Of a DNA stretch of 64,000 bases, positions 36,943-46,383 are shown piece after piece. The stretch spans positions 744,001 through 808,000 of the forward strand of contig NZ_FVZN01000014.1 in NCBI RefSeq assembly GCF_900168685.1, written 5' to 3'. Source of the DNA: Solibacillus isronensis. Lineage in GTDB: Bacteria > Bacillota > Bacilli > Bacillales_A > Planococcaceae. The number at the start of each line of letters is the position of its first letter. Within the stretch, counting starts at the first letter, position 1. Made by a program: the position numbers and the translations under genes. The notes beneath the pieces were generated by a model. It searched no databases. It saw only the letters and a program-made list of their open reading frames with translations, and had not been told where the DNA came from.

Positions 36943-39122
36943 TAAAACACCTTTTCATCGAAATCGTTGGCATAGCCGGCAGTTTCAAATCGTTTTAAGA
37001 TCATCGGTAAATCACGGTTTTGAGTATAGGGAAGCAAAATATAAAGCAGATTATTTTCATAGCCGAGATAATCTGTTTCTCTTAAAATTTTTCGGAAGTT
37101 AGTTGAAGTTTCTATTAGTTGTTCAAGTGGTACAGTGAGTGTTAATACTTTGTAGGGGATGTTGTATTTCGTTCTGGCATCTTCTTTTGCCTGCACAATT
37201 TCTTTAAATTTCTCCATATATAATACGGTTGTATTTTTTATATAACGCTGGTCTTCGGAAAGCTCGATGAAATCATAAGCACGGGACAAAGATCTTTGGA
37301 TGAGCTCTTTCACTATTGTAAACAGGTTCTCATGATAGCGTGAGAAACTTTCAAACGGCAGGTTATTGATCGCAATGACGGCACACATCTGTCCGTTATA
37401 ATAGATCGGAGCCGCCATGAGCGGAGTATTCAGCGACAAGGACCGGTTAATAAATGGCTTGCCTGTATTCATCATTTGTTGAATATACGCTGTATCCTCA
37501 ACTTTTAATGAAGCAGGAACAGTATTATTGTTCGTAAAGTCCGAATGTGCAACAAGGCGTAAAAATGTTTGAGATGTATTCAATTGATAAACGGCTACTC
37601 CATTACAATGCATAATCTTTTCGGTCACTTTTACACTGTTTGTAAAAATTTTTTCAGGCTCTAAATAATCTAACTCTTTAATAATTGAATAAATTTTACC
37701 GAAGCTGTGTTCGTTATTTTTTACCCGGAACTGTAGCTCGTTTTTTACATTTCGAACTTCTGTATAGATTTCCTGTAAGTAATGATACCGTTTTTCTAAG
37801 TCTTCCAGCTGCTCTTTTTGTTCCTGAATTTTGATGTTTTTGCGTTGTGTAGAGTATCCGATTACAAGACCAATGAATAAAATAGTTACAATTTGAAATA
37901 AAAATGTAGTGTCATATAATAGCGATACTAAATCACGGCCGAGCGAGGAATAAGTGTATACTAGCAGGAGGAATGTGAGAACGACTCCTGTGAAAGCCTG
38001 CGTATTGCCATAGATTGCGCCAATCGTCATGATATAAAATACACCAAAGAAAAATACGGGGATAATAGATAGATTAAATTGTAATAATATCATGCTTAAA
38101 ATGGTGAAGAGGATAATATTTTCGGTATAGGGCCTGATCACATTAAGGTGTTCGGGAAATTTAAATACGTTCTTTCTTTTTTCTTTTATCTGGTGTTCGA
38201 TTTGTTGATGAAACGCATTGGTTGCCCATTCATACGTTTTTCTTAATCCGTCCTCGATTGAATAGAATGGTGTCCAGTCAAGCATTTCGGTTACTTTTGC
38301 ATTGTTTAGTGAAGAGTGGTAAATATCGCCATCTCTTGGTGCGGTTTTGGTCACTTCAACATGCGGGTTGATATCCTTTAATATGCCGATCAGCTGATTA
38401 ATGCTCGTTTTGCTGTTCGTAGATAGGTTATAGATCCCTGATATGAATGACTGGGAGGCTCTGTAAATAGCAAATGCGACGTCCTTTACGTAGATAAAAT
38501 CTCTTGTTTGGTTGCCGTCACCATGTATTTCCAACGGTATATTGTTTAAGATGTTCGAAGTGAAGATTGACACGACGCCACCTTCGCCTTCATTTGTTTG
38601 CCTAGGACCATACACGTTGGAAAAGCGAAAACAGATGATCTCTATATCGTGTTGTTTTCCCCATGCAGTGCAATATTGTTCACCCATCCATTTGCTCATA
38701 CCGTATGGCGAAATCGGGTCCGGCAGTTCATTTTCAGAAAGAGGTATATTCGGATTGTCGCCATATACAGCAGCTGAAGAAGCAAAGATAAATTTTTTCA
38801 CCTTATTTTCGATCGATAATTGTAGGATGTTTAATAGACCGACAATATTGGATTGCGCATCCTGTACTGGATTTATGATAGATTTTGTAACGTTTACTTG
38901 AGCAGCGAGATGAACGACAATATCAAAATTGTAGGATTTAAATATTTCTTTGCATTTCACATCGTCGATCGATAAAATTGCGGATTTATGCTTAAAAGAA
39001 ATATTGCCGACTTTACCTGTCGACAAATCATCTAAAATGTATACCTCATAGCCTTCTTTATAGAACTGTTCCGCTACATGAGAACCGATAAAACCATACC
39101 CGCCAGTAATAAGAACCATCAT
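36942..39122 (-). CDS. Epimerase-PelD fusion: UDP-sugar C4-epimerase plus c-di-GMP receptor module
   Basis: Residues 1 to about 310 form an intact GalE/WbgU-like epimerase with NAD motif TGGYGFIGSHV, FASSAAVYG and catalytic YGMSK (Y140, K144). Four membrane helices follow (about 331-423), then a coiled coil (430-470), a GAF domain (about 480-615) and a degenerate GGDEF domain. There RETD (681-684) lies exactly five residues before NNLLY, which replaces GGDEF: the inhibitory-site RxxD is kept and the catalytic motif lost, as in PelD. The protein could both supply UDP-GalNAc and sense c-di-GMP. The first gene of the operon, it has AAGGAGAGGAG upstream of tandem ATGs. Confidence 0.85.
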   Translation of the reverse strand: MMVLITGGYGFIGSHVAEQFYKEGYEVYILDDLSTGKVGNISFKHKSAILSIDDVKCKEIFKSYNFDIVVHLAAQVNVTKSIINPVQDAQSNIVGLLNILQLSIENKVKKFIFASSAAVYGDNPNIPLSENELPDPISPYGMSKWMGEQYCTAWGKQHDIEIICFRFSNVYGPRQTNEGEGGVVSIFTSNILNNIPLEIHGDGNQTRDFIYVKDVAFAIYRASQSFISGIYNLSTNSKTSINQLIGILKDINPHVEVTKTAPRDGDIYHSSLNNAKVTEMLDWTPFYSIEDGLRKTYEWATNAFHQQIEHQIKEKRKNVFKFPEHLNVIRPYTENIILFTILSMILLQFNLSIIPVFFFGVFYIMTIGAIYGNTQAFTGVVLTFLLLVYTYSSLGRDLVSLLYDTTFLFQIVTILFIGLVIGYSTQRKNIKIQEQKEQLEDLEKRYHYLQEIYTEVRNVKNELQFRVKNNEHSFGKIYSIIKELDYLEPEKIFTNSVKVTEKIMHCNGVAVYQLNTSQTFLRLVAHSDFTNNNTVPASLKVEDTAYIQQMMNTGKPFINRSLSLNTPLMAAPIYYNGQMCAVIAINNLPFESFSRYHENLFTIVKELIQRSLSRAYDFIELSEDQRYIKNTTVLYMEKFKEIVQAKEDARTKYNIPYKVLTLTVPLEQLIETSTNFRKILRETDYLGYENNLLYILLPYTQNRDLPMILKRFETAGYANDFDEKVF

Positions 39123-39656
39123 ATTATAGAAACTCCTCTCCTTGGAGGCTTAATGCGGTTGCAGCAGTTGATGACGAAGTTCCTTCATAAACAAAAATGG
39201 TGTCTCCAATTAATAGGGAGATATTTAGGTAAATTTTGGGAAATTGATAAAGCGAAAATAGAAGTACATAGTAAAATAAATGATTTTAATTTCCTATTCA
39301 TTCCTCGTTCAGAAAAAATATGAATCATTATACCTATAATGAGTTGATGGATTTCCGTTTCCAGTTATCTATACAACTATTATACTGATGGAATTAAAAA
39401 ACGTGCACTTGTAAATTTATTTACAGGGGATTATTTTCATGAATAGGTGTAATGGACGAGAAAACATATTAAACAATACGTGGAATATTTAGAAAATCAA
39501 AAGTATAGGCTTTGTATAGCGATTTATGCTATTATAAAACACGTTGATATTTTTCTTCATTATGTGAATGAAGAGCATGCTACCGGCCGATTTAAAAGAG
39601 GCAATTTCACCGGAGCGAAGTAGATAAGTGCTAACCTTGAAAGGATGATATAAATT
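39123..39656. other. Divergent intergenic region between the Pel-like operon and mtaB
   Basis: This 534-bp region should hold promoters for both directions. TATAAT is present on the minus strand (39376-39381), but no good -35 box is paired with it. On the plus strand TTTGTA and TATAAA (about 39511-39538) are 16 bp apart. No c-di-GMP riboswitch, attenuator or coding frame is convincing. Confidence 0.4.
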
Positions 39657-41006
39657 ATGAGCTACGAACGTACGAAAACCGTATCTCTACATACATTAGG
39701 GTGTAAAGTAAACCACTATGAAACAGAAGCAATTTGGCAGCTATTTAAAGAGCAAGGATACGAGCGTACTGAGTTCGATCATCAAGCGGATGTTTATGTT
39801 ATTAATACTTGTACAGTAACGAACACAGGTGATAAAAAATCACGCCAAGTGATTCGCCGTGCTATCCGTCAAAATCCGGATGCGGTTATTTGTGTAACGG
39901 GCTGTTATGCACAAACATCACCGGCTGAAATTATGGCAATTCCAGGTGTAGATATCGTTGTTGGTACTCAGGACCGCGAGAAAATGCTTGGATATATCGA
40001 TCAATACCGCAATGAGCGCCAGCCGATCAATGCGGTACGTAACATTATGAAAAACCGTGTTTATGAAGAATTGGATGTACCGGCATTTACAGACCGTACT
40101 CGTGCCTCATTGAAAATTCAGGAAGGCTGTAATAACTTCTGTACGTTCTGTATCATTCCTTGGGCGCGCGGCTTAATGCGTTCACGTGATCCGGAAGAAG
40201 TTATTCGTCAGGCTCAGCAACTTGTTGATGCGGGTTATTTGGAAATCGTCCTAACAGGTATTCACACAGGCGGATACGGACAAGACTTCAAAGACTATAA
40301 CTTAGCGCAGCTGTTACGTGACTTGGAAGCGCAGGTTAAAGGCTTGAAACGTTTACGTATTTCTTCAATCGAAGCATCTCAATTAACAGATGAAGTGATT
40401 GAAGTACTGCAAAACTCTGAAATTGTAGTAAACCACTTACACATTCCGATTCAATCGGGTTCAGATACGGTTTTAAAACGTATGCGTCGTAAATATACGA
40501 TGGAGTTTTTCGCAGAGCGTCTGGAAAAGCTGAAAATCGCTTTACCTGACTTGGCGGTAACTTCTGACGTAATTGTAGGTTTCCCGGGTGAAACGGAAGA
40601 AGAGTTTATGGAAACATACAACTTTATCCGCGACCACAAATTCTCTGAGCTTCATGTATTCCCGTACTCTCAACGTACAGGTACACCTGCAGCGAGAATG
40701 GAAGATCAAATTGATGAAGAAATTAAAAATGAACGCGTTCACCGTCTAATTGCACTGAATGATCAGCTTGCAAAAGAATATGCTTCCCGTTTTGAAGGAG
40801 AAGTACTGGAAGTTATTCCAGAAGAACGCTTTAAGGATGGCGACAATGAAAACCTATATGTCGGCTATACTACGAACTACTTGAAAGTAATTTTTGAAGG
40901 TACAGAAGAAATGGTCGGCCAACTTGTAAAAGTTAAAATTACGAAAGCAGGTTATCCTTACAACGAAGGACAATTCGTTCGCGTATTGGAAGGTCAGGCA
41001 ATTTAA
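39657..41006 (+). CDS. mtaB: tRNA t6A37 methylthiotransferase MtaB
   Basis: The 449-residue radical-SAM enzyme converts t6A37 to ms2t6A37 in tRNAs. It has the N-terminal UPF0004 domain with three cysteines (LGCKVNHYE, NTCTVT, TGCYAQ), the SAM cluster CNNFCTFC inside KIQEGCNNFCTFCIIPWARG, the LTGIHTGGYG block, IQSGSDTVLKRMRRKY and a TRAM domain at the C-terminus. B. subtilis MtaB is YqeV and lies next to rsmE; here the accessory block separates them. Codon use is that of a well-expressed housekeeping gene. Confidence 0.95.
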   Translation: MSYERTKTVSLHTLGCKVNHYETEAIWQLFKEQGYERTEFDHQADVYVINTCTVTNTGDKKSRQVIRRAIRQNPDAVICVTGCYAQTSPAEIMAIPGVDIVVGTQDREKMLGYIDQYRNERQPINAVRNIMKNRVYEELDVPAFTDRTRASLKIQEGCNNFCTFCIIPWARGLMRSRDPEEVIRQAQQLVDAGYLEIVLTGIHTGGYGQDFKDYNLAQLLRDLEAQVKGLKRLRISSIEASQLTDEVIEVLQNSEIVVNHLHIPIQSGSDTVLKRMRRKYTMEFFAERLEKLKIALPDLAVTSDVIVGFPGETEEEFMETYNFIRDHKFSELHVFPYSQRTGTPAARMEDQIDEEIKNERVHRLIALNDQLAKEYASRFEGEVLEVIPEERFKDGDNENLYVGYTTNYLKVIFEGTEEMVGQLVKVKITKAGYPYNEGQFVRVLEGQAI

Positions 41007-41020
41007 TAGTATGTTTTACA

Positions 41021-41061
41021 AAAAAAAGAGGGATTGCACTTTGCAATCCTTCTTTTTTTTT
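41021..41061 (+). terminator. Terminator after mtaB
   Basis: GGATTGCA pairs with TGCAATCC, extended by A/T pairs, followed by a run of T9. Confidence 0.9.
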
Positions 41062-41093
41062 AGACGAATTTACTTGATATAAAAGGTTAACTA

Positions 41094-41247
41094 GTTGTTC
41101 GGAATGAAGGCAACTCCTTGGGGATAAGCACGACGCCTGAGAAAAGGAACAAATGCTAAGAACGCCACGACCTGTGGCAACGCTTTTGTGACCAACTTCG
41201 TGTTAGCCTCGTGCCCCAGGAAAGCGTCCGCCGTAACGAAGAACAAC
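41094..41247. repeat. Structured repeat element, copy 3 (154 bp)
   Basis: The ends GTTGTTCGGAATGAAGGC and GCCGTAACGAAGAACAAC pair in the same way as the other two copies. Internal shared blocks are ACTCCTTGGGGA, GCCTCGTGCCCCAGGAAAGCG and TCCGCCG. A hairpin GCCAC/GTGGC lies in the middle, in place of the longer hairpins of copies 1 and 2. From 41248 to 41495 I see no other structure. Confidence 0.7.
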
Positions 41248-41495
41248 GGCTAAGAAGCGGGCACTAAATTAGCCGGCTCTTTTTTACTTCCAATAAAATG
41301 GGGTAGAGAAAATAGTGTGCGCAAGTTTTAATAATCGGGCTAAACATCATGTACTTTTATGCAGCATATTAATTTACAAAAAGTTAGTCGTAAACTAATG
41401 GAAGTTTAAGTATATTATGAGGAAGACAAGCCAACACTATTATTCGGAAACATTGTGTTTAACCCGATTACAAGCAAAGAAGGTGAGCAATTTAT

Positions 41496-42035
41496 ATGAA
41501 GAAAATATGGATGTTTGCTGCAATTCTATTTATTTTATATGGTTGCACGGAGAAAAAAGAAGAACCAACAGTAGAAAGTGAATCGGCAATGGTGGAAGTC
41601 AATATCCCTACAGAAGTAGCTAGACATTACGGCTCGCTTAATATCGAGTACAAAGCATCGGATGTATATAAAACAATTCAGCCAAATGGTGTCGTTTCTT
41701 TGGAAATGAACAAGCAACAGCTAACTGAAATTGCGCAACAAACAGAACAATTCCTGGAGCAGTACAAAGTAACGAGTGAGAAAAGTACAGAAGATGGAAT
41801 TACGCATATCGATGCAAATGAAAACTATTCGAATTGGAAAATTGTGTTATCGGACGATTCTCTTTTAGGACAAGAAGCGTTTGATTTGGCACAGGAGCAT
41901 TTAATTAAAAATATTTTAACGTACCAGTTAGTCCATCGTCATGACCCTGAGTTAAATATTCAGTATGTCACAGATGCCGGTGAACCTTTGGACAGAAAAA
42001 TTATTCGTACAAAATTCGCCTATTCAGACGAATAA
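41496..42035 (+). CDS. Putative lipoprotein of unknown function
   Basis: The 179-residue protein has a lipoprotein signal (MKKIWMFAAILFILYGC, lipobox LYGC, Cys17), then a short charged linker rich in E and a compact domain with no family I recognise. It should be anchored outside the membrane. It has a GGTGAG ribosome site. It lies between mtaB and deoC as a single gene. A second lipoprotein with a similar acidic linker is at 46384 but does not look homologous in its main domain. Confidence 0.75.
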   Translation: MKKIWMFAAILFILYGCTEKKEEPTVESESAMVEVNIPTEVARHYGSLNIEYKASDVYKTIQPNGVVSLEMNKQQLTEIAQQTEQFLEQYKVTSEKSTEDGITHIDANENYSNWKIVLSDDSLLGQEAFDLAQEHLIKNILTYQLVHRHDPELNIQYVTDAGEPLDRKIIRTKFAYSDE

Positions 42036-42054
42036 TTTAAGTTGTCTGATAATT

Positions 42055-42082
42055 TGCGACAATGAAAATACATGCTAAACTA
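42055..42082 (+). promoter_or_regulatory. Candidate deoC promoter
   Basis: TTGCGA (42055-42060) and TAAACT (42077-42082) with a 16-bp spacer, 45 bp before the deoC start. Confidence 0.45.
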
Positions 42083-42126
42083 TAGATGTACGGACAACTA
42101 ATGTTTAGTAAAAGGAGTAATGAGAA

Positions 42127-42795
42127 ATGACTCAAAATTATGCAGTAATGATTGATCATACTTTATTAAAAGCTGAATCTACAAAAGATCAAGTAGAAAA
42201 AATTTGTGCAGAAGCGAAGCAATACGGATTTGCTTCAGTATGTGTAAACCCTACATGGGTGAAGTTCAGTGCAGAGCAATTGGCTGGTACAGACGTAAAA
42301 GTATGTACAGTAATCGGCTTCCCGTTAGGTGCTACAACATCTGCCGTAAAAGCATTCGAAACAAAAGACGCGATTGCAAACGGTGCCGGCGAAATTGATA
42401 TGGTGATTAATATTGGTGCTCTAAAAGACGGTAATTACGATTTAGTTCGTGATGACATCAAGGCAGTAGTAGATGCTGCAAATGGTACATTAGTTAAAGT
42501 AATTATTGAAACTTGCCTGTTAACGGATGAAGAAAAAGTAAAAGCTTGTGAACTTTCTGTTGAAGCAGGTGCAGATTTCGTTAAAACTTCTACTGGATTT
42601 TCGACAGGCGGAGCGACAGCGGAAGATATCGCATTAATGCGTAAAACAGTCGGTCCTGATCTTGGCGTAAAAGCTTCTGGCGGTGTTCGTAGCTTAGAAG
42701 ATATGCAACGTATGATCGAAAATGGCGCTACTCGAATTGGTGCTTCTTCAGGTGTTGCTATCATGAATGGTCTAAAATCAGATTCTAATTACTAA
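42127..42795 (+). CDS. deoC: Deoxyribose-phosphate aldolase
   Basis: The 222-residue class I aldolase cleaves 2-deoxyribose 5-phosphate to glyceraldehyde 3-phosphate and acetaldehyde in deoxynucleoside catabolism. Family motifs are [58 protein letters not shown], the Schiff-base lysine in FVKTSTGF, and [10 protein letters not shown]. Other deo/nupC genes are not adjacent; cdd, which feeds the same pathway, is 10 kb downstream. The ATG has AAGGAG upstream. Confidence 0.96.
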   Translation: MTQNYAVMIDHTLLKAESTKDQVEKICAEAKQYGFASVCVNPTWVKFSAEQLAGTDVKVCTVIGFPLGATTSAVKAFETKDAIANGAGEIDMVINIGALKDGNYDLVRDDIKAVVDAANGTLVKVIIETCLLTDEEKVKACELSVEAGADFVKTSTGFSTGGATAEDIALMRKTVGPDLGVKASGGVRSLEDMQRMIENGATRIGASSGVAIMNGLKSDSNY

Positions 42796-42809
42796 TTCGA
42801 TAGTTTTTG

Positions 42810-42838
42810 TTGACTCTTTTTTAATGATACGCTATACT
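42810..42838 (+). promoter_or_regulatory. Sigma-A promoter of rpsU
   Basis: TTGACT (42810-42815) and TATACT (42833-42838) with the optimal 17-bp spacer, about 60 bp before rpsU. Confidence 0.8.
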
Positions 42839-42904
42839 ACTTTAGTACACATTAACTAACAGTTAATGCATGTATGACGTGTGTTCGGAGGGAGGGAAAG
42901 AGAG

Positions 42905-43078
42905 ATGTCAAAAACTGTCGTTCGCAAAAACGAATCGCTTGAAGATGCTCTTCGTCGCTTCAAACGTACTGTATCAAAATCAGGTACAATTCAGGAAGTT
43001 AGAAAGCGCGAGTTCTACGAAAAACCTAGCGTTAAACGTAAAAAGAAATCAGAAGCTGCACGTAAACGTAAGTGGTAA
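42905..43078 (+). CDS. rpsU: Ribosomal protein bS21
   Basis: The 57-residue protein begins [20 protein letters not shown] and ends in the basic [14 protein letters not shown] typical of S21. The start at 42905 lies behind GGAGGGAAAGAG; eight extra codons upstream in the same frame would overlap this ribosome site and are rejected. It belongs to the small subunit and takes part in translation initiation. In B. subtilis yqeY follows; here a terminator and the yqeZ-floA promoter region follow directly, with no yqeY. Confidence 0.97.
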   Translation: MSKTVVRKNESLEDALRRFKRTVSKSGTIQEVRKREFYEKPSVKRKKKSEAARKRKW

Positions 43079-43144
43079 TTTTCCCTGTAAAAACCCTACG
43101 TTCATAACACGCAATTTTCAGATTTAACTGAGCAGACAAATGAT

Positions 43145-43185
43145 ATACCCCGCTGTTATTTATATAACTGCGGGGTATTTGTATT
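43145..43185 (+). terminator. Terminator after rpsU
   Basis: ATACCCCGC pairs with GCGGGGTAT, with extra A/T pairing inside, followed by a T-rich exit. Confidence 0.85.
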
Positions 43186-43218
43186 TATTCTCAAAATCAA
43201 CCATAATAGAGAAGTAAA

Positions 43219-43232
43219 AGAAAGCGTTTTCG
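43219..43232. promoter_or_regulatory. Possible CcpA cre-like palindrome
   Basis: AGAAAGCGTTTTCG contains the palindromic core GAAAGCGTTTTC of catabolite-response elements. The outer positions deviate, and the sigma-W promoter lies 100 bp further on, so function is uncertain. Confidence 0.3.
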
Positions 43233-43325
43233 AGAAAGTTTTAATAATCTGCAACTAGTACCGTATACTTGGTATATGTTAGCAAATAATAGTGAAGTAA
43301 GTTTTTAAAGGTTTTTAAAAAAATT

Positions 43326-43351
43326 TGAAACTTTTCTTCATCTCATCCGTA
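43326..43351 (+). promoter_or_regulatory. Sigma-W-type promoter of yqeZ-floA
   Basis: TGAAAC (43326-43331), a 16-bp spacer and CGTA (43348-43351) match the sigma-W consensus exactly. In B. subtilis the yqeZ-yqfA-yqfB operon is a sigma-W target, so the arrangement appears conserved. It also shows that the TTG at 43325 is not the gene start. Confidence 0.8.
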
Positions 43352-43390
43352 GAATTAACTGTACATAACTTAGCTAAAGGGGTGATAAAA

Positions 43391-44719
43391 TTGAGACGAA
43401 CGAAAGGGATTAGTTGGATTTTTCTGATGGTCATGTCATTCGTATTAATGTTTCCTTCTTTAACGGCATTTGCAGATGGTAAAGTGTATGAAATATCCAT
43501 CAATAATGAAATTGAAAAAGGTTTGGTGGAGCATCTAAAGCGTGGATTCGATGAAGCGAAAAGCAATAATGCAGAAGCGATTATTTTAAATATGCATACA
43601 CCGGGCGGATTTGTTACTGCTGCTTCGGAAATCGGCAAGCTGATGGATGAGATTGATATACCGATTATTGCATTCATCAATTCGGATGCGCTGTCTGCTG
43701 GTGCATACATCGCTTTACATGCAGATGAAATTTATATGACACCGAATGCAACAATGGGTGCTGCGGCGGTCATCGATTCTTCCGGTAACACAGCAGGAGA
43801 AAAGGCGGAAAGTGACTGGCTTGCTAAAATGACATCTGCAGCAGAAAACTCCGGCAGGAATTCTAAGTATGCGCGGGCAATGGTCAGAAACGATTATGAT
43901 CTGCCTGAGCTAAGAGCCCCGAAAGGAAAGCTCCTAACACTAACTGCGAAAGATGCGGAAAAAGTTAAGTACTCGGAAGGCACTGTTGCTTCGATAACGG
44001 AACTGCTGAAAATTACCAACCTTGACGGCAGTGATGTAGTAAAAATTGAGCAAACATTTGCTGAAAAGCTGGCGCGATTTATTACAAATCCGATTATCGT
44101 TCCGATTTTACTGTCGATTGCAAGTATCGGATTGGTTGTTGAGCTGTATTCACCAGGCTTTGGTGTTGCAGGGACAATGGGGCTTGCTTCGTTAGGTATG
44201 TTCTTCTTTGGACATACGATTGCAGGTTTTGCCGGATATGAAACAGTCATCATTTTTGTAATCGGACTTATTTTACTCATTGCCGAGCTATTTGTACCAG
44301 GTGGCATAATAGGTATTATCGGCGGAGCATTAATGATTGGAAGTTTGCTTTTTGCAGGGGAAAGCTTTGTTCATATGGCTTATTCGATTTTAATTGCAAT
44401 GATAATTGCGGGTATAGGAATGGTGATACTTATGAAATTCTTCGGGAAAAAGTTGCATATGTTCAACCGTCTCGTGCTGAGAGATGCAACGACGACGGAA
44501 GAAGGCTATGTTTCAAACAAAAACCGAATTGAATTAATAGGCAAAACAGGGCAGGCTATTACGCCGTTGCGACCATCGGGGACTGTTATTGTTGATCAGG
44601 ACCGTCTGGATGTTGTAACACAAGGCGGCTATATTGATGCTGGTAAAACAGTTGAAGTAGTCAAAGTAGAAGGCTCTCGTATTGTCGTAAGAGAATTTAT
44701 TGGAAGAGGTGGAGAATAA
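43391..44719 (+). CDS. yqeZ: NfeD-family membrane-bound ClpP-class serine protease (YqeZ)
   Basis: The 442-residue protein starts at TTG 43391 behind AAAGGGGTGA. It has a signal peptide (residues 1-26, ending AFADG), a ClpP-like extracytoplasmic protease domain ([13 protein letters not shown], then the nucleophile region [19 protein letters not shown]), several membrane helices (about 240-360) and a C-terminal OB-fold NfeD domain ([18 protein letters not shown]). Such proteins pair with flotillins or stomatins, and floA follows 2 bp downstream. The pair is thought to adapt membranes to envelope stress, consistent with the sigma-W promoter. Confidence 0.92.
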   Translation: MRRTKGISWIFLMVMSFVLMFPSLTAFADGKVYEISINNEIEKGLVEHLKRGFDEAKSNNAEAIILNMHTPGGFVTAASEIGKLMDEIDIPIIAFINSDALSAGAYIALHADEIYMTPNATMGAAAVIDSSGNTAGEKAESDWLAKMTSAAENSGRNSKYARAMVRNDYDLPELRAPKGKLLTLTAKDAEKVKYSEGTVASITELLKITNLDGSDVVKIEQTFAEKLARFITNPIIVPILLSIASIGLVVELYSPGFGVAGTMGLASLGMFFFGHTIAGFAGYETVIIFVIGLILLIAELFVPGGIIGIIGGALMIGSLLFAGESFVHMAYSILIAMIIAGIGMVILMKFFGKKLHMFNRLVLRDATTTEEGYVSNKNRIELIGKTGQAITPLRPSGTVIVDQDRLDVVTQGGYIDAGKTVEVVKVEGSRIVVREFIGRGGE

Positions 44720-44721
44720 GT

Positions 44722-45732
44722 ATGAATATGTTGGCAGATGCAGGAACAATTACATTAATTGTCGGATTAGTCATTGCATTTATTATCCTGGCAGTATTTT
44801 TCACATTTGTTCCGGTTGCACTATGGATTAGTGCACTAGCAGCAGGTGTAAGAGTAAGTATTTTCACATTAGTCGGAATGCGTTTACGTCGAGTAATTCC
44901 GTCACGTATCGTGAATCCGTTAATTAAGGCTCATAAAGCCGGTTTAGAAGTATCAATTAACCAATTGGAATCACACTATTTAGCAGGTGGTAACGTAGAC
45001 CGCGTTGTCAACGCATTAATCGCGGCACACCGAGCAAATATCGAGTTAACATTCGAACGTGCAGCAGCAATCGATTTAGCTGGTCGTGACGTATTAGAAG
45101 CGGTACAAATGTCGGTTAACCCGAAAGTTATCGAAACACCATTTATTGCCGGTGTTGCGATGAACGGGATTGAAGTAAAAGCGAAAGCGCGTATTACAGT
45201 ACGTGCAAACCTGGACCGCTTAGTCGGTGGTGCTGGTGAAGAAACAATCGTTGCCCGTGTAGGTGAAGGTATCGTATCGACACTAGGTTCTAGTGAATCA
45301 CATTCAAAAGTACTGGAAAATCCGGACTTAATTTCTCAAACGGTTTTATCTAAAGGTTTAGACTCTGGTACAGCATTTGAAATTCTATCGATTGATATTG
45401 CGGACGTTGATATCGGTAAAAACATCGGTGCTGAGCTTCAAATCGAGCAAGCACAGGCTGATAAAAACATCGCTCAGGCTAAAGCCGAAGAGCGTCGTGC
45501 AATGGCCGTAGCAAGCGAGCAAGAGATGATTGCAAAAGTTCAGGAAATGAAAGCGAAAGTAGTAGAAGCAGAGGCAGAAGTTCCAATGGCTCTTGCAGAA
45601 GCGCTACGTTCTGGCAACTTCGGTATTATGGATTACATGAACTACAAAAATATTCAGGCGGATACATCAATGCGTGATTCGATCTCAAAAGTTTCGAATG
45701 ACGACAACAACAAAGATCCGAAAAACAAATAA
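44722..45732 (+). CDS. floA: Flotillin-like protein FloA
   Basis: The 336-residue protein has one N-terminal membrane helix (about 10-35), the SPFH-like core ([27 protein letters not shown] in part, [32 protein letters not shown]) and an Ala/Glu-rich coiled coil ([33 protein letters not shown]). It is the FloA/YqfA type that organises membrane microdomains and fluidity. It is co-transcribed with yqeZ from the sigma-W-type promoter. Length and sequence are typical. Confidence 0.96.
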   Translation: MNMLADAGTITLIVGLVIAFIILAVFFTFVPVALWISALAAGVRVSIFTLVGMRLRRVIPSRIVNPLIKAHKAGLEVSINQLESHYLAGGNVDRVVNALIAAHRANIELTFERAAAIDLAGRDVLEAVQMSVNPKVIETPFIAGVAMNGIEVKAKARITVRANLDRLVGGAGEETIVARVGEGIVSTLGSSESHSKVLENPDLISQTVLSKGLDSGTAFEILSIDIADVDIGKNIGAELQIEQAQADKNIAQAKAEERRAMAVASEQEMIAKVQEMKAKVVEAEAEVPMALAEALRSGNFGIMDYMNYKNIQADTSMRDSISKVSNDDNNKDPKNK

Positions 45733-45755
45733 TCGAGGAAAGGAGTGAGCACTAA

Positions 45756-46226
45756 ATGGAAGGACTTATCATTATGGTGATTGTCTTTATTGTCAGTTCT
45801 TTATTCGGTAAAGGTAAAGAACAACAGCAAAAAAAAGAATCAAAACAGATGCCGCCATTTAGCAGTCAACCTGCTCCTCGAAAACAGGAAGTTGAGCGCC
45901 GAACAGAGCAAAGACGACCAAAATCATTGGAGGACTTTGCGAATGAAGTATTCGGCCAGCTGAATGAAAAAGCAAAACCATTCAGTCAAAAAGTAGAACG
46001 AGAGCTTCCTAAACAAGTTGAAAAACCTGTTGAAGCTGCTCGCTCTATAGTGGAACCAGTAACTGACAAGATCAATAATGCTCGTTCTTTAAAGGAGCGT
46101 CCAATTGTTGCAATGGCCAAAAAAGAAGCAGAAGCCTTCCAGGTCGTTCCATCGAACAAACGCGATTTAATGCAGGCCATTATTATGACAGAAGTTCTGG
46201 GCCCACCTAAGGCAAGAAGAAAATAA
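45756..46226 (+). CDS. Uncharacterised membrane-anchored protein after floA
   Basis: The 156-residue protein has a single N-terminal helix (MEGLIIMVIVFIVSSLFG), then a long basic, Gln/Glu/Pro-rich and probably disordered region (about 20-110), and a more structured end (KRDLMQAIIMTEVLGPPKARRK). It follows floA by 23 bp with a GAAAGGAGTG site, occupying the place of yqfB in B. subtilis, and is followed by a terminator, so it is the last gene of the sigma-W-type operon. I do not recognise the family. A role with flotillin is only a guess from position. Confidence 0.7.
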   Translation: MEGLIIMVIVFIVSSLFGKGKEQQQKKESKQMPPFSSQPAPRKQEVERRTEQRRPKSLEDFANEVFGQLNEKAKPFSQKVERELPKQVEKPVEAARSIVEPVTDKINNARSLKERPIVAMAKKEAEAFQVVPSNKRDLMQAIIMTEVLGPPKARRK

Positions 46227-46232
46227 TACGAG

Positions 46233-46273
46233 ACTACCTATTTCAACGTAATGTGGGAATAGGTAGTTTTTTT
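46233..46273 (+). terminator. Terminator of the yqeZ-floA operon
   Basis: ACTACCTATTTC pairs with GAATAGGTAGT, followed by T7. Confidence 0.88.
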
Positions 46274-46383
46274 ACATAGGATATAAAATAAAGTAGTAGG
46301 AATAACGGATTTATTCGATGGGTATTTTTTTAACTAAATCTTTGCGGAAACGGGTATATCTATTATGAGAGGGGGAAACAGAC

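Noticed and set aside
36942-39122. Active diguanylate cyclase
   Set aside because: The GGDEF position reads NNLLY, so catalysis is not expected; only the RxxD receptor site is kept.
39078-39323. 81-residue plus-strand frame at the start of the Pel-like operon
   Set aside because: It overlaps the epimerase start on the other strand and shows no family or ribosome site.
39123-39656. c-di-GMP riboswitch before the Pel-like operon
   Set aside because: I searched by eye for the conserved GEMM blocks and tetraloop-receptor pattern on the minus strand and found none.
43325-43390. Longer N-terminus for YqeZ
   Set aside because: This stretch is the sigma-W-type promoter; the signal peptide begins at TTG 43391.
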